From: Motilibacter aurantiacus
GTDB lineage: Bacteria > Actinomycetota > Actinomycetes > Motilibacterales > Motilibacteraceae
DNA: 64,000 nt
Assembly (NCBI RefSeq): GCF_011250645.1
Contig: NZ_JAANNO010000003.1
Span: 1-64,000, forward strand
Direction of reading: 5' to 3'
Shown: positions 8,787 to 17,025 of the stretch, one piece after another
How positions within the stretch are numbered: position 1 is the stretch's first letter
Layout: every line of letters begins with the position of its first letter
The notes under the pieces: generated by a model
What the model was told of the DNA's origin: nothing
The model's database searches: none
What the model saw: only the letters and a program-made list of their open reading frames with translations
Translations under genes and position numbers: made by a program

Positions 8787-9136
8787 ATGCCCCGCAGGAG
8801 CACGTGCTCGCAGGAGGAGGCCCCGGCGGCCCGGGACGACATCGGAGCCCGGCCGGCGGCGTACCGGGAGCTCGCCGCCACGACGGACGGCGGCGGGGCC
8901 AGAAGTCGCTCGCGGTGCTGGAGCCGCTCCACGTCATCGCGCTGCTGCGCTCCGCGGGCCACTTCGTGCACCGGGCCGCCGGGCTCACGCCCGAGGCGTC
9001 CGTGCCGGGGTACACGCAGGGTCAGGAGATCCGGCTCACCGCGGACGGCGTCGAGCGGTTGACTGAAGCCCTCTTCGCTGAACGAGAAAGCAGGCTCTTT
9101 CCGTCGGAGGAGGTCAGCCCCGCTCGAGGCGCTTGA
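8787..9136 (+). pseudogene. Frameshifted small gene (about 116 codons)
   Basis: A GGAGGG ribosome site precedes ATG 8787. The first ~37 codons (MPRRSTCSQEEAPAARDDIG...) have almost only G/C third positions. This bias then moves to the -1 frame near 8895-8903, giving ...KSLAVLEPLHVIALLRSAGH and onward to a TGA at 9134-9136. Reading the two frames together gives one ~116-residue protein. The break is consistent with loss of a single base, for instance in the GGGG run near 8896. It may be a real pseudogene, a sequencing error or, less likely, a programmed frameshift. The 3' end overlaps the convergent NYN gene by about 20 bases, and GC bias fades in the last ~20 codons. I do not recognise the family. 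Apart from this gene, 8744-9113 holds nothing I can identify. Confidence 0.4.
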
Positions 9137-10487
9137 GCAGCGCGGCGGACGCCACCGGGCGGGCGCCGGAGCGGCGCACTCCCTCGGCGACCTCCTTGTC
9201 GCTCGACACCACGACCACCGGGCGGCCCTCCGGCTCGTTGGCCACGAGCCGGCGGATCAGCTCGTCGGCGATCTCGCCCGGCAGCGAGAAGAGGACGCGC
9301 ACGTTGCGCGGCTTCGCGATGACGACCGGCACGTCCACCGCCGCGCCGTCGAAGCAGCAGGTGACCTCGGCGCCGGTGCGGGCCGCGAGCGAGGCCAGGC
9401 TGTTGACGAGGCGCTCGCGCTGGTCCTGCAGGGAGAGGTTGCCGTAGCCGAGCTTGGTCACGTTGTAGCCGTCGACGACGAGGTGCACGCGGGGCAGCGC
9501 GAGCAGGTCGTCGAGCACCGCCGGGTCGTCGGCGGCCATGGCGCGGGCGCCCACAGAGGAGACGGCCGACCCGGTCTCCCCGCCGGCGACGACGTCCGCG
9601 GGGCGCAGGTCGGTGGCCGGGAGCGCGAGCTCGCGGCGCAGCCCGGACGCCGCGTCGGCGACGACGTCCAGCAGCAGGCGCACCCGGGCGTCGGCGAGCG
9701 CGCGGCCCTCCTTGTTGACCCGCCGGGCCGTCTCGAGCTCGGCGTCGGCCTCCAGCAGCCGCTCGCGCAGCTTGCGGGCCTCGGTCTCGGCCGCACCGGC
9801 CCGGGCCTGCGCGTCCGCGCGCACGGCGTCGGCCTGCTCCTGCGCGAGGTGGGCGCCCTCCTTGGCGAGCCGGGCCTCCTCGCGCGCCCGGTGCAGCCGC
9901 CGGCGCAGGTCGGCGACCTCGGCCTTCACGGTGCCCAGCTCGGCCCGCAGCCGCTCGGCCTCCTCGCGGGCCTGCGTGCGGGCGGCGGCGAGCTGCGCGG
10001 AGAGCCGCTCGGCCTCGGCGGCGGCCTTCGACGCGTCCGCCTGCCGGACGGCGCGCACCTCCTCGGCGGTGGCGGCGGCGACCAGGGCCTGCCACCCCGG
10101 AGCGCGCAGCACGTAGGCGACGGCGGCGACCTCGACCGGCTCGGCCGCGGCCGGGGGCCGGCCGGCGTCCACCGCGGCGGCGAGGTCGGCCCGGCCCTCG
10201 CGGACGCGGGCGGCGACGCGGGAGCGGAAGGAGTCGTCGGTCTCGAGCGCGGCGGCCAGCGCCGGGCCGGCGTGCCGCGCCCGCTTGCCCGCCGTGAAGC
10301 GGAGGAAGGGGCGCAGGGAGGCCGGCGCCTCCCCCGGGCCGAGCCCGGACAGCGTCTCGTCGGCCATCGCCACGACTCTCGCCCGCACAGCCTCGGGCAG
10401 CACCACGGCCACCGGCTCCGCGTGTCCCTCCGGCCCCGCCTCGTCGTCGCGCGGCTCGCCGGAGCCCGCCGACGGGGCGGCGGTCAC
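9114..10487 (-). CDS. NYN-domain (PIN-like) putative ribonuclease with coiled coil
   Basis: 457 residues. The C-terminal ~150 residues form a YacP-like NYN/PIN-type nuclease domain: HLVVDGYNVTKLGYGNLSL with the leading catalytic Asp, VTCCFDGAAVDVP, and the late VVVVSSDKEVAEGV with further acidic residues. This fold uses Mg and usually cleaves RNA. The central region (about residues 170-300) is a long Ala/Arg/Glu coiled coil. The N-terminus (residues 40-150) is helical and unassigned. The start is the GTG that overlaps the upstream zinc-ribbon stop (GTGA); an internal ATG at MADETL is an alternative. The RNA target is unknown. The coupling to a zinc-ribbon gene, and the DEDDh/GIY-YIG nuclease gene divergent from it, suggest a nucleic-acid role. 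Confidence 0.85.
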   Translation of the reverse strand: MTAAPSAGSGEPRDDEAGPEGHAEPVAVVLPEAVRARVVAMADETLSGLGPGEAPASLRPFLRFTAGKRARHAGPALAAALETDDSFRSRVAARVREGRADLAAAVDAGRPPAAAEPVEVAAVAYVLRAPGWQALVAAATAEEVRAVRQADASKAAAEAERLSAQLAAARTQAREEAERLRAELGTVKAEVADLRRRLHRAREEARLAKEGAHLAQEQADAVRADAQARAGAAETEARKLRERLLEADAELETARRVNKEGRALADARVRLLLDVVADAASGLRRELALPATDLRPADVVAGGETGSAVSSVGARAMAADDPAVLDDLLALPRVHLVVDGYNVTKLGYGNLSLQDQRERLVNSLASLAARTGAEVTCCFDGAAVDVPVVIAKPRNVRVLFSLPGEIADELIRRLVANEPEGRPVVVVSSDKEVAEGVRRSGARPVASAALLKRLERG

Positions 10488-10738
10488 GCCTCCTCGCTGC
10501 CCCCGCGGGGAACGACCTCGACGTCGTCGACGGAGTCGCACCAGCGGCAGCGCACCTGCTCGACCTGCTCCTCGTGGACCTCCACCGACTCGACCCGCGG
10601 CTCTCCCGGCAGGTCGAAGTGCCAGAACTCGGTGACCCGGCTGCGCCGCGTCACGTCGAAGCGGGTGAGGTTGCCGCACCGCGCACAGCGCCACCGGGAA
10701 GCGGGACCGGGCAGGGCGGGGTGCGAGGTCGAGGACAC
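10484..10738 (-). CDS. Zinc-ribbon protein, translationally coupled to NYN nuclease
   Basis: 84 residues from GTG 10738 (VSSTSHPALPGPASRW). Two CxxC knuckles, CARCGN and CRWCDS, are about 45 residues apart and form a probable zinc ribbon. Between them is an aromatic/acidic stretch, FWHFDLPGEPRVESVEVHEE. The open frame extends to 10822 but the added residues look non-coding. Its stop overlaps the NYN gene start, so the two proteins are probably made together, perhaps as partners. The function is not established. Confidence 0.7.
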   Translation of the reverse strand: MSSTSHPALPGPASRWRCARCGNLTRFDVTRRSRVTEFWHFDLPGEPRVESVEVHEEQVEQVRCRWCDSVDDVEVVPRGGSEEA

Positions 10739-10882
10739 GGCCCGAGCGTACGGCCCGGCGCGGCCCGCGAGTGCATGCTCGGCCAGGTCCGGCCCGTCGT
10801 GCCGCCGGCACTGCCCGTTCACCCGGCGCTCCCCGGCGCGGCGCCGACGGCTTGTCGGTGGTGCCGCCTAGCGTCCCCGGCC

Positions 10883-12673
10883 ATGAGCGCCAGTCCCGCC
10901 GCCCCGCCGAACGCCGCGCTGCAAGGCACCTTCGACGAGCTCGGGACGCCGCTGCGGGAGACGACGTTCGTGGTGGTGGACCTGGAGACGACCGGGGGCT
11001 CGCCGCAGGGCGGCAGCCGGATCACCGAGATCGGCGCCGTCAAGGTGCGCGGGGGCCAGCGGCTCGGCGAGTTCCAGACCCTGGTCGACCCCGGCTGCCC
11101 GGTGCCCGCGTTCGTGGCGGTGCTCACCGGCATCACCGACTCGATGCTCTACGGGCAGCCGCGCATCGAGACCGTGCTGCCGGCCTTCCTCGAGTGGTGC
11201 GGGCCGGACGTGGTGCTCGTCGCGCACAACGCGCCGTTCGACACCGGCTTCCTGCGCTTCGCCGCCGACGAGGCCGGGATCCCCTGGCCGTCGTACGCCG
11301 TGGTCGACACCGCCCGGCTGGCCCGCCAGCTCGTGTCCAAGGACGAGTCGCCCAACTGCAAGCTCTCCTCGCTCGCCCGGGTCTTCGGCTCCGCCACGAC
11401 GCCCAACCACCGGGCGCTCGAGGACGCCCGGGCGACCGTCGACGTCCTGCACGGGATGCTCGAGCGGCTCGGCGGCATCGGGGTGCACAGCCTGGAGGAG
11501 CTGTCCACCTTCACCTCCCGGGTCACGCCGCAGCAGCGGCGCAAGCGCTACCTCGCCGACGCGCTGCCGTCGAAGCCCGGCGTCTACGTCTTCCGGGACG
11601 CCAAGGGGAAGGCGCTCTACGTCGGCACCTCCAAGGACCTGCGCTCGCGCGTCCGGACCTACTTCACCGCGTCCGAGCCCCGGCGCCGGATGGCAGAGAT
11701 GGTCGGGCTGGCCGAGAAGGTCGACGCCATCGTCTGCGCCACCTCCCTGGAGGCGCAGGTCCGCGAGCTGCGGCTCATCGCCGAGCTGCGCCCGCGCTAC
11801 AACCGCCGCTCGAAGTTCCCGGAGCGCTCCGTGTGGCTCAAGCTCACCGACGAGGCGTTCCCCCGGCTCTCCATCGTCCGCCAGGTCCGCGACGACGGCG
11901 GCTCCTACCTCGGCCCGTTCGGGTCGACCCGCACCGCCGAGCGGGCGCGCGACGCCGTGCACCAGGCGTTCCGGATCCGGCAGTGCAACGCCCGGCTCTC
12001 CCCGCGCAAGGCGACGCCCGCGTGCGCGCTGGCCGAGATGGGCCGGTGCGGGGCGCCCTGCGACGGGCGGGAGAGCGTCGAGGAGTACGCCGTGCACGCG
12101 GCCGCCGTCCGGGCGGCGTTCCGCTCCGACGCGCGCGACCTCGCCGCCGTCCTCGAGCGGCGGATCGAGCGGCTGTCGGAGCAGGAGCGCTTCGAGGACG
12201 CAGCCGCCGCCCGCGACCGGCTGGCCGCGTTCGTCCGGGGAGCGGCCCGCACGCAGCGGCTGGCTGCGCTCGCCGCGTCCGGGCTGCTCGTGGCCGCCCG
12301 GCCACGGACCGGCGGCGGATGGGACCTCGCGGCCGTCCGCTGGGGGCGGCTCGTCGGCTCCTGCGCGGTGCCGCGCCAGGAGCACCCGGCGCCGCACATC
12401 GAGGCCATGCTGGCCACGGCCGAGTCGGTCACCCCCGGGCCCGGCCCGCTGCCCTGCTCGCTCGCGGAGGAGGCCGAGCGCGTCCTCGACTGGCTCGAGC
12501 AGCCCGGCACGCGCCTCGTCGAGCTGGAGGGGACGTGGGCCAGCCCCGCGTACGGAGCGGGCGGGCTGCGCGGGCGCTACGAGGTGAGCGACGCCGACGT
12601 CGTGCCGTTCGCGGACAAGCGGGGGCTGCGCCCGGGCGAGCACCCGGCGGCGGCCTGGGGCGCCGCGGGCTGA
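10883..12673 (+). CDS. DEDDh 3'-5' exonuclease fused to GIY-YIG/UvrC-like endonuclease
   Basis: 596 residues. Residues ~25-200 are a DnaQ-type DEDDh exonuclease: VVVDLETTGGS (D, E), LVAHNAPFDTGFL (D) and NHRALEDARAT (H, D). Residues ~225-310 are a GIY-YIG nuclease (KPGVYVFRDAKGKALYVGTS..LRSRVRTYF). The remainder resembles UvrC/Cho, including a C/GxC pair (ALAEMGRCGAPC) and a UVR-like helix (RIERLSEQERFEDAAAARD). This fusion is a known actinobacterial family (Rv2191-like) thought to act in DNA repair; its exact role is not settled. ATG 10883 follows a TAGCGT box by 8 bases, suggesting a leaderless transcript. It lies next to the trpD region as in Mycobacterium. Confidence 0.92.
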   Translation: MSASPAAPPNAALQGTFDELGTPLRETTFVVVDLETTGGSPQGGSRITEIGAVKVRGGQRLGEFQTLVDPGCPVPAFVAVLTGITDSMLYGQPRIETVLPAFLEWCGPDVVLVAHNAPFDTGFLRFAADEAGIPWPSYAVVDTARLARQLVSKDESPNCKLSSLARVFGSATTPNHRALEDARATVDVLHGMLERLGGIGVHSLEELSTFTSRVTPQQRRKRYLADALPSKPGVYVFRDAKGKALYVGTSKDLRSRVRTYFTASEPRRRMAEMVGLAEKVDAIVCATSLEAQVRELRLIAELRPRYNRRSKFPERSVWLKLTDEAFPRLSIVRQVRDDGGSYLGPFGSTRTAERARDAVHQAFRIRQCNARLSPRKATPACALAEMGRCGAPCDGRESVEEYAVHAAAVRAAFRSDARDLAAVLERRIERLSEQERFEDAAAARDRLAAFVRGAARTQRLAALAASGLLVAARPRTGGGWDLAAVRWGRLVGSCAVPRQEHPAPHIEAMLATAESVTPGPGPLPCSLAEEAERVLDWLEQPGTRLVELEGTWASPAYGAGGLRGRYEVSDADVVPFADKRGLRPGEHPAAAWGAAG

Positions 12674-12722
12674 GGCCCTAGGGTCTGCTGCGTCGGCGCT
12701 TTGCTCTCGAGGAGGCTCTCCG

Positions 12723-13010
12723 GTGATCACCGCGATCGTGCTCGTGCAGACCGAGGTCGACCGGATCCCGGAGGTCGCCGCCCGCATCGCGGACCTCGAC
12801 GGGGTCAGCGAGGTCTACTCGGTGACAGGTGACGTCGACCTGATCGCGCTCGTCCGCGTCCGCCAGCACGACGAGCTGGCCGAGGTCATCGCCGACCGGC
12901 TCAACAAGGTCGAGGGCGTCGTGCACACCGAGACGCACATCGCGTTCCGCGCGTACTCCCGCCACGACCTCGAGGCTGCTTTCGCGCTCGGGGTCGAGGA
13001 CCCGGACTGA
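12723..13010 (+). CDS. Stand-alone Lrp/AsnC ligand-binding (RAM) domain protein
   Basis: 95 residues starting at a GTG with a good GAGGAGG ribosome site. The whole protein is one alpha/beta RAM domain (AIVLVQTEVDRIPEVAARIA, GVSEVYSVTGDVDLIALVRV, GVVHTETHIAFRAYS). The DNA-binding helix-turn-helix of Lrp/AsnC is absent by design, not by truncation, because the frame and start are clean. Such proteins form oligomers that bind amino acids or related ligands. They are conserved in actinobacteria next to this nuclease/trpD region. The ligand and partner are unknown; closeness to trpD suggests, without proving, an amino-acid link. Confidence 0.9.
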   Translation: MITAIVLVQTEVDRIPEVAARIADLDGVSEVYSVTGDVDLIALVRVRQHDELAEVIADRLNKVEGVVHTETHIAFRAYSRHDLEAAFALGVEDPD

Positions 13011-13080
13011 CACGTCCACCCGGGCGCGTCCCGGCGCCGCCGCACGCCCGCACCCCGGCCCCCGCGCCGCACCCCCGTCT

Positions 13081-13168
13081 GGATGAATGCGGCATCGTCG
13101 CGAACCTATGGGTGGATGGCGCATTCACCCGGCGGCAACCTCGGTCGGCTCGATGGCGCATTCACCCG
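13081..13168. repeat. Three-copy 17-base repeat (one copy inverted)
   Basis: The exact 17-mer GATGGCGCATTCACCCG occurs at 13115-13131 and 13152-13168. A third copy in inverted orientation, with two mismatches over 16 bases, lies at 13081-13096 (GGATGAATGCGGCATC). Centres are about 35-37 bases apart. It sits in the 370-base gap (13011-13380) between the RAM-domain gene and the D-Ala-D-Ala carboxypeptidase. Otherwise the gap holds only GC-rich sequence and the dacB upstream region. It may be a regulator-binding array or part of a dispersed repeat family. Confidence 0.75.
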
Positions 13169-13380
13169 CGTGGAGGGGGCCGGCAGCGCGACGCCCCGGC
13201 GGGCGACGCCCGATGCCCCGGTTGCAGGTCCCATCCCGGGCAACCGGAAGGAGGCGTGCCGGCGGACAGGGCGCGGCACCGTCCTGTGCGGCGCTACCGC
13301 ACGAGCGCCCCGCCGCCACGTACCGTCTGTGATGCGGCTCGCGTTTCAGTCGCGCCGCCCGGACGCCGAGCACCTGAAGG

Positions 13381-14766
13381 ATGACAGTGCGCCACCGTTC
13401 CCGCCTTGGCCTTGCCGTCCTCAGCGCTCCCGTGGCGGCCGCCGTCGCGGCCGGCCTGCTGACCAGCGGCGGAGGCTCCGACCTCGCGCAGGCGGCGTCC
13501 GCGGCGTACTGCCCGAGCGCCGGGGCTGCGCCGACGACGCCGGCCCCGGCCGACGGCTGGTGCCAGGACGACGAGCCGAGCATCCGGCCGAGGACGCCCG
13601 CGCCGGCCGCCACCAGGGCCGCGGCCCCGACGGCCGACGAGAAGATCACCGCCCTCGTCCCGTCCCGCATCGACTCGCTCGGCATCGGCGGGCAGGTGGC
13701 GGCGTACGTCAAGGACCTGGCGACCGGGCAGGAGCTCGTCGCCTCCTCGGCCGACAGCCCACTGATGCCGGCGTCGACCACGAAGCTCGCGACGGCCGTC
13801 ACCGCCCTGACCGCGCTCGGCCCGGACACCCGCTTCACCACCAGGGCCCTCCTGCGCGGCAGCGCGCTCACGATCTCCGGCGGCGGGGACGCCTCGCTCA
13901 CGACGCGGGCCGTGCAGACCCTCGCCAACCGTGCGGCCGTCGCGGCGAAGTCCGCCGGCAAGCGTCGGGTCAGCGTGGTGGTCGACGACTCGTACTTCCC
14001 GCGCCCGACGAACGCGCGCGGCTGGTCGCGCGGCTACGTGCCGGGCTCGGTCTCCCCGGTCCGCGCGCTCGACCTGGACCAGCGGGTCAGCATGGACACG
14101 AGCATGCTCGCCGGCCGGGCCTTCGCGGCGCAGCTCGAGCGCCGTGGCGTCACGGTCACCTCCGTACGCCGCGGCCGGGCCCCGGCCGCGGCCGTCGAGG
14201 TCGCGGCGGTGCAGGGATCGACACTGTCGGCCATCGTCCGGCAGATGCTGCAGGTCAGCGACAACGACATCGCCGAGAACCTCGCGCGCCACGTGGCGGT
14301 CTCGCAGGGGTTCGCCCCGGACTGGGCGGGCGCGGCCGCCGCCCGCACGGCGGTGCTCGTCCAGCTCGGCGTCCCGCTCACCGGAGTGCGGATCGACGAC
14401 GGGAGCGGCCTCTCGCGGACGACGCGGCTCACGGCCCGTGCCCTCGTCACGCTCCTGGAGCTCGCCGCCGACCCGGCCCGGCCCGAGCTCGCGGCCGTCA
14501 TCGACGGCGGGCTGCCGACGGCCGGGAAGACCGGCTCGCTGCGGCCGGCCCGCGGGCGATTCGTCACCGCGCCGTCCAAGTGCGCCACGGGCAAGCTCTG
14601 GGCCAAGACCGGCCTGCTGCGCGACGTCGTCTCGCTGGCCGGCGTGACCTACGGCAAGGACGGCGAGCTCAAGGCGTTCGCCGTCGTGGTCAACGGGCCG
14701 CGCTCGACGCTGACGCTACGGCGCAAGATCGACGCGCTCGCCGCGACCGTGACCGGCTGCTGGTAG
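13381..14766 (+). CDS. dacB: D-alanyl-D-alanine carboxypeptidase/endopeptidase (PBP4, peptidase S13)
   Basis: 461 residues, a secreted penicillin-binding protein that trims or cleaves peptidoglycan peptides outside the membrane. A signal peptide is seen at residues ~1-40 (AVLSAPVAAAVAAGLL). The three active-site motifs are present: S-x-x-K as STTK (Ser132, Lys135), SxN as SDN (293-295), and KTG at 409-411 within AKTGLL; a second KTG (GKTGSL) lies about 25 residues earlier. A Thr/Pro/Ala-rich linker follows the signal. The ATG choice fits the signal peptide. The upstream gap carries the three-copy repeat. It is convergent with trpD, with a shared hairpin between them. Confidence 0.93.
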   Translation: MTVRHRSRLGLAVLSAPVAAAVAAGLLTSGGGSDLAQAASAAYCPSAGAAPTTPAPADGWCQDDEPSIRPRTPAPAATRAAAPTADEKITALVPSRIDSLGIGGQVAAYVKDLATGQELVASSADSPLMPASTTKLATAVTALTALGPDTRFTTRALLRGSALTISGGGDASLTTRAVQTLANRAAVAAKSAGKRRVSVVVDDSYFPRPTNARGWSRGYVPGSVSPVRALDLDQRVSMDTSMLAGRAFAAQLERRGVTVTSVRRGRAPAAAVEVAAVQGSTLSAIVRQMLQVSDNDIAENLARHVAVSQGFAPDWAGAAAARTAVLVQLGVPLTGVRIDDGSGLSRTTRLTARALVTLLELAADPARPELAAVIDGGLPTAGKTGSLRPARGRFVTAPSKCATGKLWAKTGLLRDVVSLAGVTYGKDGELKAFAVVVNGPRSTLTLRRKIDALAATVTGCW

Positions 14767-14792
14767 CGCGGCGGCCACCCGCCTCAGCCGCA

Positions 14793-14820
14793 GGGCGGCG
14801 AGAGCCTCAGCTCGCCGCCC
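14793..14820. terminator. Bidirectional hairpin between dacB and trpD
   Basis: Perfect 10-base arms GGGCGGCGAG (14793-14802) and CTCGCCGCCC (14811-14820) enclose an 8-base loop that contains the trpD stop codon. There is no U-tract on either side. It is placed to stop both the plus-strand dacB and the minus-strand trpD transcripts. Confidence 0.7.
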
Positions 14821-15874
14821 CGAGCCGCTGGCTTACCGCGGCCCACCGGTCCAGCGTGGTGCCGGCCGCCCCGGAGTCGATCGCCGCTCCGGCCCGCACG
14901 ACGCCGGCCTTCAGCCGCTCCTGAAGCGGCGCCGTCGGCTCGGCCCCGACCGCGTCGAGCGCGACGAGAGCTGCAGCGGCATTGAGGACCACGGCGTCGC
15001 GCACAGGCCCCGTCTCGCCGCCGAGCACCCGCTGGGCGACCTTCGCGTTGTAGGTCGCGTCCTCGCCGCGCAGGGCCTCGGCCGGTGCCCGCGAGACGCC
15101 CAGCGCCTCCGGCGTGACCGTGCACTCCTGCACGGCGCCGCCCCGCACCTCCCACACCCGCGACGGCCCCGTGACAGTCAGCTCGTCGAGCCCGTCCTCA
15201 CCGCGGAAGACGAGGGCGGACGTCCCGCGGGCGGCCAGCACCGAGGCCATGACGCCGGCCATCCGCGCGTCGGCGACGCCGACCGCCTGGGCGGCCGGCT
15301 GCGCCGGGTTGGCGAGCGGGCCGAGGAAGTTGAAGATCGTCGCCACGCCGAGCTCGCGCCGGGTGACCGAGGCGTGCCGCAGCGCCGGGTGGAAGAGCGG
15401 CGCGAAGCAGAAGGCGATGCCCGCCTCCTCGACGCAGGCGGGGATGGCCTCGGGCTTGAGGTCCACGACGACACCAAGCGCCTCGAGCAGGTCGGCCGAC
15501 CCCGAGCGCGAGGAGGCGGCGCGGTTGCCGTGCTTGACGACGCGCCCGCCGGCAGCCGCCACGACGACCGCCGACATCGTCGAGATGTTGACCGTGTGGG
15601 CGCGGTCGCCGCCGGTTCCGCACGTGTCAACGGCCGCGCCCGGGACCGCCGTCCGCTGGGCGTGCGTGAGCATCGCCGAGACCAGCCCGCTGACCTCCTC
15701 GGGGGTCTCCCCCTTGGCCCGCAGCGCGACGGCGAAGCCGGCGATCTCGACCGGGGTCGCGGCGCCCTGCATCACCTGGTCCATCGCCCACGCGGTGTCG
15801 TCGGCCGACAGCGCCTCGCCGCGCAGCAGCGCGTGCAGCAGGTTCGGCCAGGTGCGGCTGGAGGCCGGGCTCAT
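14807..15874 (-). CDS. trpD: Anthranilate phosphoribosyltransferase
   Basis: 355 residues. The enzyme transfers phosphoribosyl from PRPP to anthranilate, the second step of tryptophan synthesis, in the cytoplasm. Signatures: [17 protein letters not shown] (anthranilate/PRPP site), [37 protein letters not shown]. It is full length for the family. ATG 15874 overlaps the stop of the receiver-like gene as ATGA, so the two are co-translated; the open frame continuing to 16162 is non-coding. No other trp gene is present, as in the equivalent Mycobacterium locus. Confidence 0.96.
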   Translation of the reverse strand: MSPASSRTWPNLLHALLRGEALSADDTAWAMDQVMQGAATPVEIAGFAVALRAKGETPEEVSGLVSAMLTHAQRTAVPGAAVDTCGTGGDRAHTVNISTMSAVVVAAAGGRVVKHGNRAASSRSGSADLLEALGVVVDLKPEAIPACVEEAGIAFCFAPLFHPALRHASVTRRELGVATIFNFLGPLANPAQPAAQAVGVADARMAGVMASVLAARGTSALVFRGEDGLDELTVTGPSRVWEVRGGAVQECTVTPEALGVSRAPAEALRGEDATYNAKVAQRVLGGETGPVRDAVVLNAAAALVALDAVGAEPTAPLQERLKAGVVRAGAAIDSGAAGTTLDRWAAVSQRLGAAS

Positions 15875-16320
15875 CGGGCCGCCGCGCCGGCCAGGCGCGT
15901 CCGCAGCAGCTTGGCGGCGGCGTCGGCGAGCAGCACCGGGTCCAGCGGGTGCGGCACCGCGGCGTCGGCACGCGACCAGGCGGCGAGCCAGTCGTCCTGC
16001 GGGCGGCCGGTCAGCACGAGCACGGGCGGGCAGGCGTAGATCTCGTCCTTGAGCTGGCGGCACAGGCCGAGCCCGCCGGACGGGACCGCCTCGCCGTCCA
16101 GGATCGCGAGGTCGACACCGCCGCGCCCGAGCCGCTCCAGCACCGCCGGCTGCGTGGCGCACTCGACGTACTCCAGCCGCGGCACGTCCCGTGCGGGGCG
16201 GCGGCCGAGCGCGGTGGTGACGCGGGCACGGGTGTTGCGGTCGTCGCTGTAGACGAGGACCGTCATGATCTGCTCGGGCTCACTGCCCGCGGGCGAGCTG
16301 CCCGGCTGCTGCGTCGCCAT
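15871..16320 (-). CDS. Atypical response-regulator receiver domain protein
   Basis: 149 residues, a receiver (CheY-like) fold without an output domain. The acidic pair is present (YSDDR, D26/D27), as are the phospho-acceptor Asp75 ([10 protein letters not shown]) and a Thr at the end of strand 4 (VLVLTGR). The near-invariant Lys of strand 5 (K-P) is replaced by His-Pro ([10 protein letters not shown]), which would weaken normal phospho-signalling. No kinase gene is near. An internal ATG at 16266 (MTVLVYSDD) is an alternative start. It overlaps trpD by four bases. I recall relatives beside the respiratory genes in other actinobacteria, so a regulatory or scaffold role there is possible. Confidence 0.75.
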   Translation of the reverse strand: MATQQPGSSPAGSEPEQIMTVLVYSDDRNTRARVTTALGRRPARDVPRLEYVECATQPAVLERLGRGGVDLAILDGEAVPSGGLGLCRQLKDEIYACPPVLVLTGRPQDDWLAAWSRADAAVPHPLDPVLLADAAAKLLRTRLAGAAAR

Positions 16321-16402
16321 CGGTGCGGCCGGCTCCCTGCTGTCGAACGACGGACGGGTCGACGAGGCCGGACTCTACCGGCCGGGCCGGTCGTCCTCGC
16401 GG

Positions 16403-16906
16403 CTATCGCGCCTGCGGGGGCTGGGCGAGCCGGAGGAGCACCCGGGTGCGCCACCGGCTCGGGTCCGGCTCGCGCAGCGGGTCGGCCTCGTACGCCTCGA
16501 GCCGGCATCCCCAGGACTCCTGGCCCGGCGCGGCGTCCCGGTCCCACGCGAGCCCCTGCTCGCTCCCCCACTCGAGCGCCCGCGCGGTGGCGTCGGCCAG
16601 CCCCTCGAACGAGCCCACGTGCACCTCGGCGACGTAGCGGCCCGCCGGCAGGGCGCCGCAGGAGTACGGCGTGTCCCCCACGTCGACCGGCACGTCCACC
16701 GGCACGCCCGCCTCGACGTGGATGCGGCCGTCCTCGAAGAAGGTCAGGTAACGCAGGAACGGCGCGTCCGCAGGCTCCACCCCTTGCTCCTGCAGCCAGG
16801 AGATCAGCGGCGGCAGCTGGTCGGCGATCTCGGCGAAGGAGTCCACCCGGACCACGCGGCTCAGCCCGACGTACGCGGTCTCCACGCGATGCACGATCTC
16901 GGGCAC
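16403..16906 (-). CDS. GyrI-like/AraC-effector-binding domain protein
   Basis: 167 residues from GTG 16906, which has an AAGGA ribosome site 8 bases upstream. Residues ~1-150 follow the bacterial SOUL/GyrI-like small-molecule-binding fold: PEIVHRVETAYVGLSRVV at the start, FEDGRIHVEAGVPV in the middle, and ALPAGRYVAEVHVGSFEGLADA, the typical 'LPAGxY.....G.y..l' signature. There is no DNA-binding domain. Proteins of this kind bind drugs or hydrophobic ligands. It is divergent from the HxlR regulator (119-base gap), which may control it. Confidence 0.8.
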   Translation of the reverse strand: MPEIVHRVETAYVGLSRVVRVDSFAEIADQLPPLISWLQEQGVEPADAPFLRYLTFFEDGRIHVEAGVPVDVPVDVGDTPYSCGALPAGRYVAEVHVGSFEGLADATARALEWGSEQGLAWDRDAAPGQESWGCRLEAYEADPLREPDPSRWRTRVLLRLAQPPQAR

Positions 16907-17011
16907 CCGGGCCGTCCTTCCACCGTTGCCCGGGTGACCGCTCGCCCAGGATCCGGCCACAAGTCCTACCGCGCAACCGGCTGTTCGTCCACCCGTACGA
17001 GGTGGTCCTTG

Positions 17012-17017
17012 TACGAT
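17012..17017 (+). promoter_or_regulatory. -10 box for a probable leaderless HxlR transcript
   Basis: TACGAT (TAnnnT class) ends 8 bases before the GTG start of the HxlR gene. No ribosome site is present, so transcription would start at or next to the start codon. Confidence 0.5.
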
Positions 17018-17025
17018 TAGTTCTC

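Noticed and set aside
8744-9113. Mobile-element remnant near the frameshifted gene
   Set aside because: No terminal inverted repeats, target duplication or transposase-like sequence was seen.
10840-10883. -35 box TTGTCG for the DEDDh nuclease gene
   Set aside because: The spacer to the TAGCGT -10 box is only 11 bases, too short for a normal promoter.
12723-13010. Truncated Lrp/AsnC regulator
   Set aside because: The gene has its own strong ribosome site and clean start, so the lack of a helix-turn-helix is the normal form of this RAM-only family.
13169-13380. Cyclic di-AMP riboswitch upstream of dacB
   Set aside because: Such riboswitches occur before cell-wall hydrolase genes in actinobacteria, and GGGCAACCGG is reminiscent, but the conserved paired elements could not be found.
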